From: Granulicella sp.
GTDB lineage: Bacteria; Acidobacteriota; Terriglobia; Terriglobales; Acidobacteriaceae
Direction of reading: 5' to 3'
DNA: 36,731 nt
Assembly (NCBI GenBank): GCA_003142215.1
Contig: PLOT01000174.1
Span: forward strand, 1 to 36,731
Under the pieces are notes generated by a model. That model did not search any database, was not told the origin of the DNA, and was given only the letters and a program-made list of their open reading frames with translations. Every line of letters begins with the position of its first letter. Positions within the stretch are counted from its first letter, which is position 1. A program made the position numbers and the translations under genes. Of the stretch, positions 14,798-23,651 are shown one piece after another.

Positions 14798-16546
14798 CTA
14801 TGCGCTTACGTTCAACCAACTCCCGCTGCCGCCTCCCCGGTACCCTCCCGCCGTTGCAATCCAAGGCATGGCACCGGACAGACCTCCAATCCAACCGCTG
14901 AGACCGGTCGCACCGGCAGCCGATTCGTCCGTCGCAGAACTCACGCTGCCGGAGGCCGGACCGCTCGCATCTCCGTTCTCCAACAACAAACTCCTTTGCG
15001 CCGCCCCAGCTCCATCCCGCGTCCCACGATGCCCCTGCGCATCTCCATCCTGCTGGCTCCCTCCCGGCGGCAAGCTCATCGAACTCGAGTTTTCCGCAAC
15101 CCGATGCACCGCGATCCTGCTCACATTCACCGCCTCCGACTGCAGATAACTCGCCATCTCCGGCACCGCCGCACGCAGCGCCTCATGCGCCGGCGCGCTA
15201 GCCGTCAGCGACGCATTCACAGCACCGCCCGCACCCAGTTCCGCGCGAATCCGCAGCCAGCCATGGGTCCCGTCGAAGACCCCGATGTCCAACCGGCCCG
15301 GCCCGGCAGCCATCACTTGATGCCCCGTGCTCACGGCTCCCTCCGCGGAGCTTGCCGCACCGGATCGCAGCTCTGCTCCCGCCGGCTGCACAGATGCATG
15401 ACCTGGAGCCAACGTCTGAAATGAAGCGCCAGCCATCCCGGTCGAGACCGGCTGCAACACAGTCGAAGCCGATTGCAAACCATCCAGACTCGCACGCCTG
15501 CCAGAATCACTTACGTTCAATGCCGCAACCGTTTGCCCCTTTCCGGGCTTTGTCCCAGGCTCCAGAGATGTCGCCACCGTCTCTTTCCCAGCCGCCGCCT
15601 CTCTTCGTGCCGTCGAGACTTTCCCCGCCGCAGCTACATCTTCCGCCGTTGCAACTTTCCCCGCCGCAGCTACATTTCTCGCCGCTGCAACCTTTCCCGT
15701 TGTCGCCGCAGTGCTTTCACCCGCCGCCTGGGCTGGCTTTGCAACCGTATTCTTCTCCACGGTCCCGGCCATTGAAGGCCAATCCCGCTTCATCCCTGGG
15801 GAAGTAATCTTTTCCTTCAAGCAACTCTTTCCCACCACATCCTTTGTCTGCAAGTCCTCCGAATCCGCATGACCGCCAGATGTAGTGGCAATCGGCATTC
15901 CAACCGTCCGCCCCACTCCCATCTGCGCCATCAACTCCGGCGTCGCAGAGACGGTAGCCTCATTCCCGAGGGCCGCCGCGGGTCCTTCATCCGTTCCGTG
16001 AATTGACCTCGCAACCGCGTTCTTCTCCTTCGTCCCAATCATCGAAGACAAATCCCGCTTCATCCCCAGCGAAGCCGCCTTCAACGGCGCAGACGGATTC
16101 TCGAATGCGGCAGGGGAACTCACTTCCGTCTCGACCTCCGGCCCTGCTTCCACTCCGGCCTCGCTGTCCACCCCGGTCGCCTTGTTGTCCACCGCGGTCT
16201 TTGGCGCAAACTTCAACGCGTCACTTCCCTTCGCCTTACTCAGCGGCTCTTGTTCTGTATTTCCGGCAGACTTTATCTCGACCGTCAATGCGGAACTCTC
16301 TTTGTCCCGCGTGATTGTTCCGGGTGCAACCTCTCCGCTCGCTTTGCTTCGTCGCATTGCATCCGTCGCGTTTGCATTCGACGCGCGCGCATTCGTGGCA
16401 AGCGTGTTCGCGGCGCGCGCAATCATCTCCCCCTGCCACGACAGACCGAAGCTCTTCGGCGCCGGCGATGGATGCGACGCTCCGCTAACCTTCAGCGGCG
16501 GAGCAGCCGATACAGCCTCCAAGCTTCCAATGTGCGCTGCGTGCAT
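14798..16546 (-). CDS. fliK: Hook-length control protein FliK
   Basis: FliK measures hook length and triggers the FlhB specificity switch. Seen: 582 residues. Long, low-complexity Ala/Ser/Thr/Lys-rich N-terminal and middle regions are followed by a Flg_hook-type C-terminal domain (about residues 415-500): GWLRIRAELGAGGAVNASLT, then LQSEAVNVSRIAVHRVAENS. Internal duplications include two GMKRD..SM.GT.EKN segments and repeated AAAGKV units. ATG 16546 is chosen: GAGAGG lies 8 nt upstream and a sigma-54-like site fits just before it. The frame stays open to 16789, but that start would overlap fliJ. Position after fliJ and before flgD-flgE supports the call. Confidence 0.85.
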   Translation of the reverse strand: MHAAHIGSLEAVSAAPPLKVSGASHPSPAPKSFGLSWQGEMIARAANTLATNARASNANATDAMRRSKASGEVAPGTITRDKESSALTVEIKSAGNTEQEPLSKAKGSDALKFAPKTAVDNKATGVDSEAGVEAGPEVETEVSSPAAFENPSAPLKAASLGMKRDLSSMIGTKEKNAVARSIHGTDEGPAAALGNEATVSATPELMAQMGVGRTVGMPIATTSGGHADSEDLQTKDVVGKSCLKEKITSPGMKRDWPSMAGTVEKNTVAKPAQAAGESTAATTGKVAAARNVAAAGKVATAEDVAAAGKVSTARREAAAGKETVATSLEPGTKPGKGQTVAALNVSDSGRRASLDGLQSASTVLQPVSTGMAGASFQTLAPGHASVQPAGAELRSGAASSAEGAVSTGHQVMAAGPGRLDIGVFDGTHGWLRIRAELGAGGAVNASLTASAPAHEALRAAVPEMASYLQSEAVNVSRIAVHRVAENSSSMSLPPGGSQQDGDAQGHRGTRDGAGAAQRSLLLENGDASGPASGSVSSATDESAAGATGLSGWIGGLSGAMPWIATAGGYRGGGSGSWLNVSA

Positions 16547-16575
16547 CTGGCCCGCCTCTCGACACAGAGTGCAAA

Positions 16576-16591
16576 GCACTTTAGCAGCCAA
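16576..16591 (-). promoter_or_regulatory. Possible sigma-54 type promoter of fliK
   Basis: On the minus strand the sequence is TTTGGCTGCTAAAGTGCTTT. It keeps TTGGC at -24 and GTGCT at -12 with the same spacing as the other three sites, but lacks the AC of TGGCAC. +1 would fall near 16564, giving an 18-nt leader that contains the fliK ribosome site. Confidence 0.5.
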
Positions 16592-16752
16592 AGTTTTTGT
16601 CCTGAAACCGTCTCCGATAAGGAGTGGCTCATAATCCACCCCGGCGATCCCGTTACAGGCGATCCCGAACTCTCGGGCACAGACACGCCGTATTCCTAGG
16701 GAAAACAGCCGCATAGACCTTCTCCAGTCGCGGCCCAACATTCTTCGGCAGG

Positions 16753-17196
16753 CTAACGCGCCCTCCTCATGCGCCTGCTCAGAAACCAATCGTCGGACGC
16801 GGCCTGCGCCCTGCGGCCTTCCTCGTTCTCCTCCACCTGCTGTGCGTTCTCGACCAGTTGTTTCACCTGCTCGTGCTCGCGCCGGCTTTCCAGAAACTTC
16901 TCCATCGCCGGCGGCACCTCAACCGCCCGCGTCTCCAGCAGAACGTCCAGCCGTCCCCGGTTCCATCCCGCCACCTCGGTCTGCGCGTCCGCCATCAGCC
17001 ATTCGCCGCGATCGCCGGCGGTCAACGCTCTGCGCGCCGCCAGCCTCGCATCCGCCAGGGTCGTCTCCTGCCTCGCAAGCGCCGCCTCAACCTCTGCCAC
17101 GGAAGCCAGCGCCAGTGCCAGAGTCCCGCGATCGAGGTCCTCGCCCAGCCGCCGTATCGCAAGCAGCCGGTCGAGCCGCCTCGCCTTGCCACTCAC
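16753..17196 (-). CDS. fliJ: Flagellar export chaperone-like protein FliJ
   Basis: FliJ is the coiled-coil stalk of the export ATPase. Seen: 147 residues, almost entirely predicted helical with heptad-like patterns. It starts GKARRLDRLLAIRRLGEDLD and ends in an Arg-rich tail (FLSRRMRRAR). It is Ala/Glu/Arg-rich with little sequence signature. The start overlaps the fliI stop (ATGA). Length, composition and position directly after fliI identify it; sequence alone would be weak. Confidence 0.8.
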   Translation of the reverse strand: MSGKARRLDRLLAIRRLGEDLDRGTLALALASVAEVEAALARQETTLADARLAARRALTAGDRGEWLMADAQTEVAGWNRGRLDVLLETRAVEVPPAMEKFLESRREHEQVKQLVENAQQVEENEEGRRAQAASDDWFLSRRMRRAR

Positions 17197-18509
17197 GCGC
17201 CGATCTCCAGCGCCTGTAAGCGCTCAATGCACTCCGTCAGACCCACCCGCTCCCCGGACTTCTGCTCCAGAAACCCGCGCAGAACAGGTCTTGCAGCCAG
17301 CGCCTGGTCCAGCTCCGCATCGGCGCCGGCCTTGTACGCCCCGATGCGCACCAGGTCTTCGCTCCGCGCATACGCCGCCAGAAGCCGCCTCACCAACCCC
17401 GCTTTCCTGAGATGCTCCGCGCTGGTCACCGCCGGCATCAGCCTGCTGATCGAATCCAGAATGTTCACTGCCGGGTACCAACCCTCCGCCGCCATTGCCC
17501 GCGACAGCACCACATGCCCGTCCAGCAAGGAGCGCACCGCATCCACCAGCGGGTCCTGCTGATCGTCGCCCTCCATCAGCACCGTATAGAACGCCGTAAT
17601 GCTGCCATCCTTGAAGTTCCCCGCGCGTTCCACCAGCCGCGCCAGCCGCGAGAACACAGACGGCGTATAGCCCTTGCTCGCCGGAGGCTCGCCGGCCGCC
17701 AGCCCAACCTCGCGCGCGGCCATGGCGTATCGCGTCAGCGAGTCCAGCACCAGCAGCACATGCATGCCGCGCGATGCATAGAACTCCGCCACCGAAGTGG
17801 CCGCCAGCGCCGCCCGCATCCGCAGCAGCGGAGTCTGGTCCGACGTCGACACCAACACCACCGAGCGCTTCCTTCCCTCTTCGCCCAGCGCGTCCTCCAG
17901 GAACTCCTTCACCTCGCGTCCACGTTCGCCCACCAGTCCAACCACCGTCATATCTGCCGCCGTGTTGCGCGTCATCATGCCGATCAGCGTGCTCTTTCCC
18001 ACGCCCGATCCACCAAATATCCCAACCCTCTGCCCGCGGCCCACCGTCAGCACTCCATCCAGAACGCGCACGCCGGTCGATAGCGGCTTCCGGATCGGCT
18101 CCCGTTCCATCGCCTGCGGCACGACCCCGTCCAGAGGCCACGTTTCGCCGGTCCTCAGCGGGGCCAGCCCGTCCAGCGGCCGCCCCAGCGCATCCAGAAC
18201 GCGGCCCGTCATCTGCTCGCTCAACCCCATCTGCGGAACCACGCCCAGTGCCGCCAGCGCATCGCCGTAGCGAATCCCCTGGGTCGCGTCCAGCGGCATA
18301 GCCAGCACATGCGGCCCGCGAAACCCGATCACCTCCACCTCGTGCCGTCCACCCTCCGCATCCACAATCTCGCAGCACTCGCCCACCGAACACAGCGGCC
18401 CGTCGGACTCGATCGTCTGCCCATTCGCCTCCACCACGCGCCCGTGCCATCGCCACGCAGGCCGCACCGCCAATCGCTCAAAGTAGGGCGCAAATGAGAT
18501 CGTCTCCAT
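17193..18509 (-). CDS. fliI: Flagellar export ATPase FliI
   Basis: FliI is the F1-beta-like ATPase of the flagellar export system. Seen: 438 residues, normal length. Walker A is GIFGGSGVGKSTLIGMM (about residue 170), then LVGERGREVKEFLEDALGEE, Walker B-like LLVLDSLTRYAMAAREVGLA, and GSITAFYTVLMEGDDQQDPL. An in-frame start at 18617 exists, but ATG 18509 is preferred: it overlaps the fliH stop as TAATG and gives the canonical N-terminus. It is followed by fliJ with an ATGA overlap. Confidence 0.97.
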   Translation of the reverse strand: METISFAPYFERLAVRPAWRWHGRVVEANGQTIESDGPLCSVGECCEIVDAEGGRHEVEVIGFRGPHVLAMPLDATQGIRYGDALAALGVVPQMGLSEQMTGRVLDALGRPLDGLAPLRTGETWPLDGVVPQAMEREPIRKPLSTGVRVLDGVLTVGRGQRVGIFGGSGVGKSTLIGMMTRNTAADMTVVGLVGERGREVKEFLEDALGEEGRKRSVVLVSTSDQTPLLRMRAALAATSVAEFYASRGMHVLLVLDSLTRYAMAAREVGLAAGEPPASKGYTPSVFSRLARLVERAGNFKDGSITAFYTVLMEGDDQQDPLVDAVRSLLDGHVVLSRAMAAEGWYPAVNILDSISRLMPAVTSAEHLRKAGLVRRLLAAYARSEDLVRIGAYKAGADAELDQALAARPVLRGFLEQKSGERVGLTECIERLQALEIGA

Positions 18510-19360
18510 TACTGGACCGGCCTGTGGTTCAGCAGATCGAAGAACCCCTTCTCTATCTCCTCCAGTTGCACGCTTACACCCAGCTCCACCGTACCCATCT
18601 TTGTATCGAGTACGCACTCTCCCCGCTCCAGCCGCGCGTCCTCCATCACACGTGGCCGTTCCGAAGGCTCCGTCGCTTGAAACACCCGCTTCCAGGCCTC
18701 GACATCCGCCGCCGCAACGCGCAGCACCACGCCGCTCCGGTCCGCCATCTTTTCCAGTGCCACTCGCACCACGCCCGTCAGCAGCAGCGGATCGATCTGC
18801 GCCTCGCGGTGCAGCACCCGCTCCGCAATCCCCAGCGCCAGCTTTACGACCTCCTGCTCAACACCGGAAAAATACCGCTCACGCGCCGCGCCAAACTCCT
18901 TCATTACGCCAACCATGCGCTCCCGCTCACGCGCAACCGACGCCTGCATCTCCGCCTCCATCTCGGCACGCAATGCGCGGCGGCCTTCCCGCTCCCCTTC
19001 CTGCATTCCCTCCAACCGCGCAACTTCGACCGCACTCCGATAGGTTCCATCCTTCCCCACACGATCGAATCCAGCACCCGCGTCGCCATTCTCACACGCA
19101 TCCTTCGACGCATGATTTCCTGTCCGCCGGCCAGCCCCAGGCTCACCCGCCTGCTTCCTTGCCTTCGACCCGAACTGCGACCCCATCGCCTCCACCTCTT
19201 CGCCTGCCAGCGAGAGAAACTCGAACGGCGCAACAATTTTCTCCGGCGCATGAAACGCAGCCATAGCTTCAGCGTTGGCCGCTACGGCCGGGATATATCT
19301 CTGTCTCCCGCCCGTTGCTCCACCCGCTACTCCCCCCTGCGCCTCAGACGGCAAGTTCAT
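18509..19360 (-). CDS. fliH: Flagellar export regulator FliH
   Basis: FliH dimerises and holds FliI inactive until docking. Seen: 283 residues. A Gly/Ala-rich N-terminal third is followed by a central helical region with GMQEGEREGRRALRAEMEAE. The C-terminal FliH/HrpE domain has EVVKLALGIAERVLHREAQI and ECVLDTKMGTVELGVSVQLE. The start overlaps the end of fliG by 17 nt; the stop overlaps the fliI start. Confidence 0.92.
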   Translation of the reverse strand: MNLPSEAQGGVAGGATGGRQRYIPAVAANAEAMAAFHAPEKIVAPFEFLSLAGEEVEAMGSQFGSKARKQAGEPGAGRRTGNHASKDACENGDAGAGFDRVGKDGTYRSAVEVARLEGMQEGEREGRRALRAEMEAEMQASVARERERMVGVMKEFGAARERYFSGVEQEVVKLALGIAERVLHREAQIDPLLLTGVVRVALEKMADRSGVVLRVAAADVEAWKRVFQATEPSERPRVMEDARLERGECVLDTKMGTVELGVSVQLEEIEKGFFDLLNHRPVQ

Positions 19361-20432
19361 CGTCAGCCTCGATCTTCAGTGTGATCTTTCCTTCCGATTC
19401 CAGAGTGCGCGCCAGGGTCAGCATCTCCTGCTGAGCGCGCGCCACCTCCTTGGTCCGCACCGGCCCCATCGTCTCCATATCGTCCTTCAACATCTCCACC
19501 GCCCGCGTACTCATCGCCTTGAACAGATGCGCCCTCAGGTTCTCCTTGGATCCCTTCAACGCCAGCGCCAGGACGCGCTTGTCCACGGCAGCCACCAGTT
19601 CGCGAACGCTCACCTCCGGCACGGTCAACAGGTCCTCGAAGGTGAACATCAGGTTGCGAATGCCGATCGCCAGCGTTGGCTCCTCCCGCTCGATTTCTTC
19701 AATAATCCCCTTGCTCGCCTCCTGGTCCAGACGGTTCAACATGTCCGCCACCGCCTTGAATCCCGCATACGATCTCCGTCCGGTTGAGCCCAGCGCCTCC
19801 ATCCGCCGTTGCAGGATCACCCCCACCTTTTGTGCCATCTCGGGCGAGAACTGCCGCATCTCCGCCAGCCGCCGCACCGTCTCCACACGCAACTGCTTGT
19901 CCAGATGCATCAACAGGGTCGAACCGCGCTTCGGGTCCATATGCGCCAGCACCAGCGCCACCGTCTGCGGATGCTCGTTCTCCAAAAACTTGCTTAACTG
20001 CTGTGGGTCCATCTTCTGCACCATGGACAAGTCGCCGCGCGTTTGTTCCCGCATGTTCCGCGCTTCAACCAGCAACTCCGCGGATCGCGCCGGCCCAAAC
20101 GCCTCGGCCAGCAGGCGGCTTGCGTACTCTGGGCCTCCACGCACCATATACTGCTTCGTCTGCAGCAACCCATAAAACTCCGTCAGCACCTGCAGCAGTT
20201 GTTCCGGCGGCACATCGCCAAGCGTGGAAATCTCATTCGTCACCTGCTGTACGTCGGCCTTCGTCAGGCTTTTAAACAAGACCTTGGCCAGATCATCGCC
20301 CACCGCCACCATCAGAATTGCGGCCTTGTGCAGTCCCGACATTCCAGTCGATGCGCCCCCCGGCTGTTCCGGCTGCACCAGCGATACCGGAAGCGTCTCC
20401 CTTGGCGGTGTGACCATTGCGGGCGTTGCCAT
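19344..20432 (-). CDS. fliG: Flagellar motor switch protein FliG
   Basis: FliG couples the stator to the rotor and sits on FliF. Seen: 362 residues. N-terminal domain: GLHKAAILMVAVGDDLAKVL. The middle-domain EHPQ motif is present in ENEHPQTVALVLAHMDP. The armadillo-like and torque-generating C-terminal domain includes FEDLLTVPEVSVRELVAAVD and MLKDDMETMGPVRTKEVARA. The start overlaps the fliF stop as TGATG; an upstream in-frame start at 20465 lies inside fliF and is less likely. Confidence 0.97.
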   Translation of the reverse strand: MATPAMVTPPRETLPVSLVQPEQPGGASTGMSGLHKAAILMVAVGDDLAKVLFKSLTKADVQQVTNEISTLGDVPPEQLLQVLTEFYGLLQTKQYMVRGGPEYASRLLAEAFGPARSAELLVEARNMREQTRGDLSMVQKMDPQQLSKFLENEHPQTVALVLAHMDPKRGSTLLMHLDKQLRVETVRRLAEMRQFSPEMAQKVGVILQRRMEALGSTGRRSYAGFKAVADMLNRLDQEASKGIIEEIEREEPTLAIGIRNLMFTFEDLLTVPEVSVRELVAAVDKRVLALALKGSKENLRAHLFKAMSTRAVEMLKDDMETMGPVRTKEVARAQQEMLTLARTLESEGKITLKIEADDELAV

Positions 20433-22252
20433 CAGTCTCCCTCCTCCGTCGTCTCGCTGATCCACGATTCCAGAAGCCGCGTGCTCTGCGCAGGCTCCCT
20501 GCGAATCTGCGCGGAGACGTGCTCATAGAGTCCCTGCGCATCTATCGCCCGCCCAGAGGCCAGCCCTCCCGATGCACGCCCCGCTATCCCTCCCGCTTCA
20601 GCCCCGCCGTGTCCCGCGGACAAGGCCAGCGGCGGCGTCTGGATGAGCGCCGTCATCATCTGACGCGTCATCGGCTTCAGCACAAACATCACCAGCAGCA
20701 GCCCCAGCACCAGGACGCTCAACGTCTTCATCAGGCCGGGCTGCGCATTCAGCAGCGAACTCGTCTCGTCCATCAACCGCTGCATGGGCGGCCCTTTGAT
20801 CTCCGGCATGTTGGACGAGAAGCCCACGTTCTCAATCACCACTTGGTCCCCCCTCGTGGCGTCGAATCCCACCGCCGCCCGCGCCAGTTGTTCCAACTGC
20901 TGCATCTCCTCCGCGCTGCGCGGCTTCCATACCGCGTGCTCCTGCTTGCCCGTCCCCTCGCTCGACATGCGATCGTTCACCACCACCGCCGCGGTCACCC
21001 GCCGTATCCGTCCCGGCCCCTGCTCAAAGTGCGACTGGTGCCGCGACACCGCATAACTCCCGCTCTCGTCGGTCGCCGTCTCCTCGCCACCCTGCAATCC
21101 GCTCTGCGGATAAACCGCCAGCCCCGCTTCCTTCTGCGTCGCTCCAGCCGTTCCCGCCGTCGCAGAATTCGCCGTCTGCATCAACGGAGGAACCGCCGCG
21201 ACCGCCGCAGCCGCAGCCGCGCCCCCAAGCGTTGCCCGTCCCGCCGCAACGCTGCCCACAGCAGCAGCAGCCGGCGTATTGCTCGCCGTTCCCGGCACAC
21301 CCGACACGCGCGTCTTCTGCCCCACCGTCTGCTCGCTCTTATGCATCGTCAGCGTCGCCACCTGCGCCGGATCGTAGACATCGTCCGTCTTCTCCTCGCT
21401 GCCCTCGTCGTAGCTCACATTCACCGACGCGCGCACGTTGCCGCTTCCCGCCGTCGGCTCCAGCATGGCCACCAGCTTGCCCTCCAGCCCGCGCTGGGCA
21501 TCGTCGGCAACCGCTCCCGGCCCACGCGCATTCAGGTTCAGACGTCCGTCCGCATCCACCAGCGTCACATCCTCCGGGCTCAGGTTCTCCACCGCGCCCG
21601 CCACCAGACTGCGGATCGCCTCCACCTGCTCCGGCGGCATCGACGAGCGCTTCAGTTGCAACACCACCGAAGCCTTCGCCGACTTCGCCTCATCCCCAAA
21701 CAACGAATCCTTGGGCAACACTAGATGAACCCGCGCCGACCGCACCGCTGCGATGGTCCCGATCGTGTGCTCCAGCTCGCCCTCCATCGCCCTCTGATAG
21801 TTCACCTTCTCGTCGAACTCCGACCCCACCCAGTTCGGCTTGTCGAACAACTCAAAGCCCATCCGCCCCGACTGCGGCATCCCCTTCGTCGCAACCTCCA
21901 TCCTTGCCTTGTCCACTTGGTCCGCTCCCACCTCGATGCCGCTCCCATCCTCCGTCATCTGGTATGGAATCCCCGCCGCCGTCAACTCCTGCGCCACCTG
22001 CTGCGTGTCCTTCGCGTCCAGTCCTGAAAACAATACCCGCCAGTCCGTCCGGCCCGTATACCACATCATCCCCGCGCACAGTGCCGCCACCATCAGCAGC
22101 GACGAGACCATCCATCTCCGCCGCCCAGGCGGCATCGCCATGAACCGCCCGCGGACATTGCCCGCCAGCGCACCCGCGCGCTCCAGTGCGCTCCCTTGCG
22201 CAACGCCGCCGACGGGCGCAAGCCCATTGCCCGTTTGTCCCCCGTCAGCCAT
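20432..22252 (-). CDS. fliF: Flagellar MS-ring protein FliF
   Basis: FliF forms the MS ring in the inner membrane, the base of the flagellum. Seen: 606 residues. First membrane helix around residues 45-65 (MVSSLLMVAALCAGMMWYTG). The RBM regions include WRVLFSGLDAKDTQQVAQEL, FDEKVNYQRAMEGELEHTIG and ARVHLVLPKDSLFG. An Ala/Gly-rich loop is followed by a second helix (LSVLVLGLLLVMFVLKPM). The last residues (STRLLESWISETTEEGD) form the FliG-binding tail. ATG 22252 has GGAG 7 nt upstream. Confidence 0.97.
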   Translation of the reverse strand: MADGGQTGNGLAPVGGVAQGSALERAGALAGNVRGRFMAMPPGRRRWMVSSLLMVAALCAGMMWYTGRTDWRVLFSGLDAKDTQQVAQELTAAGIPYQMTEDGSGIEVGADQVDKARMEVATKGMPQSGRMGFELFDKPNWVGSEFDEKVNYQRAMEGELEHTIGTIAAVRSARVHLVLPKDSLFGDEAKSAKASVVLQLKRSSMPPEQVEAIRSLVAGAVENLSPEDVTLVDADGRLNLNARGPGAVADDAQRGLEGKLVAMLEPTAGSGNVRASVNVSYDEGSEEKTDDVYDPAQVATLTMHKSEQTVGQKTRVSGVPGTASNTPAAAAVGSVAAGRATLGGAAAAAAVAAVPPLMQTANSATAGTAGATQKEAGLAVYPQSGLQGGEETATDESGSYAVSRHQSHFEQGPGRIRRVTAAVVVNDRMSSEGTGKQEHAVWKPRSAEEMQQLEQLARAAVGFDATRGDQVVIENVGFSSNMPEIKGPPMQRLMDETSSLLNAQPGLMKTLSVLVLGLLLVMFVLKPMTRQMMTALIQTPPLALSAGHGGAEAGGIAGRASGGLASGRAIDAQGLYEHVSAQIRREPAQSTRLLESWISETTEEGD

Positions 22253-22300
22253 TCCGCCACTCCAAATTCACCGGCTCGCCCCGCGTTTCTATCTGCCTGT

Positions 22301-22621
22301 CTAGAACTGCATTGCCATCATCTGCTGGTACGCCCCAACCGCCTTGTTGCGCACCTGCAACGCAAGCTCGAACGCCATGTCCGCCTTCTCGGTCGCAATC
22401 ATCGCATCGTGGATCTCCACTCCCTGCCCGCTCAACAGGCCCGTAACCGCCTGGGACGCCTTCGCATCCAGTTCCGATGTCTGCTCCACCATCGACTGAA
22501 AGATCCCGCTGAACGGAGTCGCCGCACCCGAACCTGTCGCGCTATTCGTCGCGCCCGTTCCCGTCAGCGCCGAAGCCGCGCCCGTTACCGCCGAACCAAT
22601 TCCACTCAACGCACTCACCAC
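22301..22621 (-). CDS. fliE: Flagellar hook-basal body adaptor FliE
   Basis: FliE joins the MS ring and export gate to the rod. Seen: 106 residues. The N-terminus is rich in Ala/Gly/Ser/Thr; the conserved C-terminal half reads PFSGIFQSMVEQTSELDAKA, IHDAMIATEKADMAFELALQ and VRNKAVGAYQQMMAMQF. Translation probably starts at GTG 22621, 6 nt after GGAGG; the ATG four bases earlier is out of frame and stops after two codons. It is located between flgC and fliF, as usual. Confidence 0.95.
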   Translation of the reverse strand: MVSALSGIGSAVTGAASALTGTGATNSATGSGAATPFSGIFQSMVEQTSELDAKASQAVTGLLSGQGVEIHDAMIATEKADMAFELALQVRNKAVGAYQQMMAMQF

Positions 22622-22661
22622 ATCGCACCTCCACGCCCATCAATCCCAACCAGCAACCAGC

Positions 22662-23174
22662 TCACTTCAATATCTCCAGCGAAGCCGTCACCATGCCCTT
22701 CTCCGCCTGCACCGCCGTCGCATTCAGTCCATACGACCGCGTCGCTCCCATCAGGTCCACCATCTCGGTCAGCGGATTGATATCCGGATACGCCACATAG
22801 CCATCCGGCCCCGCATCCGGGTGATTGGGATCGTACCGCTCCAGCGGCGCGCTCTGGTCCGTCACCACTCCAGCCACCGCCACGCCTCCGCGCGCAGCCG
22901 TCGATCCCATCCCCGAGGCCAATCCATCGCCCAATCCCAAACTCGATCCCGCCGTCCCCAGCAACGAGCTTCCAATCCCGCCGTTCCCCAGCAAGGACGC
23001 CGCAAACCCATCCCCGCCCGCCTCCTGAAACACCACGTGCTGGCGCCGGTACGGGCCGCCGTCCGAGGTCCGCGTCGTCTCGGCGTTGGCCATATTCGCA
23101 GCCACCACCTCGGCCCTCACCCGTTCCGCCTGTAGCGCCGAAGCGCTGATGTCCATCACCCCAAACAAATTCAT
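22662..23174 (-). CDS. flgC: Flagellar proximal rod protein FlgC
   Basis: FlgC is a rod subunit. Seen: 170 residues. It starts MNLFGVMDISASALQAERVR, then VVAANMANAETTRTSDGGPY, and ends with YPDINPLTEMVDLMGATRSY and EKGMVTASLEILK. A Gly/Ser/Ala-rich insert in the middle makes it longer than the enteric protein (134). ATG 23174 is chosen because GAGG lies 5 nt upstream and it gives the canonical N-terminus; an in-frame start at 23210 is possible. Confidence 0.95.
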   Translation of the reverse strand: MNLFGVMDISASALQAERVRAEVVAANMANAETTRTSDGGPYRRQHVVFQEAGGDGFAASLLGNGGIGSSLLGTAGSSLGLGDGLASGMGSTAARGGVAVAGVVTDQSAPLERYDPNHPDAGPDGYVAYPDINPLTEMVDLMGATRSYGLNATAVQAEKGMVTASLEILK

Positions 23175-23203
23175 CGCAACCTCGCACGCAATAACGACCT
23201 CAC

Positions 23204-23221
23204 AGCTCATAGCTCATAGCT
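23204..23221. repeat. agctcatagctcatagct repeat between flgB and flgC
   Basis: Two copies of agctcatag in tandem. A related tract (cagctcatagcccatagctc) is at 3475-3494. Another of the short junction repeats of this cluster. Confidence 0.65.
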
Positions 23222-23251
23222 GAAAATCAAACAGCTTTTGCCTTTGCTCCT

Positions 23252-23608
23252 CTACTTACTGTCCGCGTGGATCGCATCCATCACCCGCGTGTACTGGCTC
23301 CGCAGCAGCGAAACCCCGGCGCGAAACTCCAACTGCGCCTTCGCCAACTGCATCCCCTCGCGGTCCATCGACACGTTGTTGCCATCCGGCCGCGCCGTCA
23401 GTCCCTCGACATTCGAGACCTTCACCGCCGTCTCGCTCGCGGCACTCGTGCCCAGCGCCCGCGAGAACTCCTGCGCAAAATCAAATCCCTGGGTCTTGTA
23501 CCCCGGAGTATCGACATTCGCCATATTGGCCGCCGTCAGCTTCATCTGGTCGCTGGCCAGGTCCAGATACTTCTGCAGCGCGTCGCTGGTCGCCGTCGTC
23601 ACCTGCAT
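23252..23608 (-). CDS. flgB: Flagellar proximal rod protein FlgB
   Basis: FlgB is a proximal rod subunit. Seen: 118 residues. The rod motif is AANMANVDTPGYKTQGFDF; the C-terminus is QLEFRAGVSLLRSQYTRVMD. ATG 23608 (MQVTTATSD) has GGAGG 8 nt upstream. An in-frame start at 23650 would lie upstream of the predicted sigma-54 transcription start, so it is rejected. It is the first gene of the flgB-flgC-fliE-fliF-fliG-fliH-fliI-fliJ block. Confidence 0.95.
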   Translation of the reverse strand: MQVTTATSDALQKYLDLASDQMKLTAANMANVDTPGYKTQGFDFAQEFSRALGTSAASETAVKVSNVEGLTARPDGNNVSMDREGMQLAKAQLEFRAGVSLLRSQYTRVMDAIHADSK

Positions 23609-23633
23609 CGTCTGTGCCTCCAGCACGGATGAA

Positions 23634-23651
23634 AGCAGTCGCAGTGCCAAA
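23634..23651 (-). promoter_or_regulatory. Sigma-54 type promoter of flgB
   Basis: On the minus strand the sequence reads TTTGGCACTGCGACTGCTTT: -24 TGGCAC and -12 CTGCT at correct spacing. +1 near 23623 gives a 15-nt leader with the GGAGG ribosome site at about +3 to +7. A 10-bp perfect palindrome (agagcgctct, 23670-23679) lies some 50 bp upstream of +1. Confidence 0.65.
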
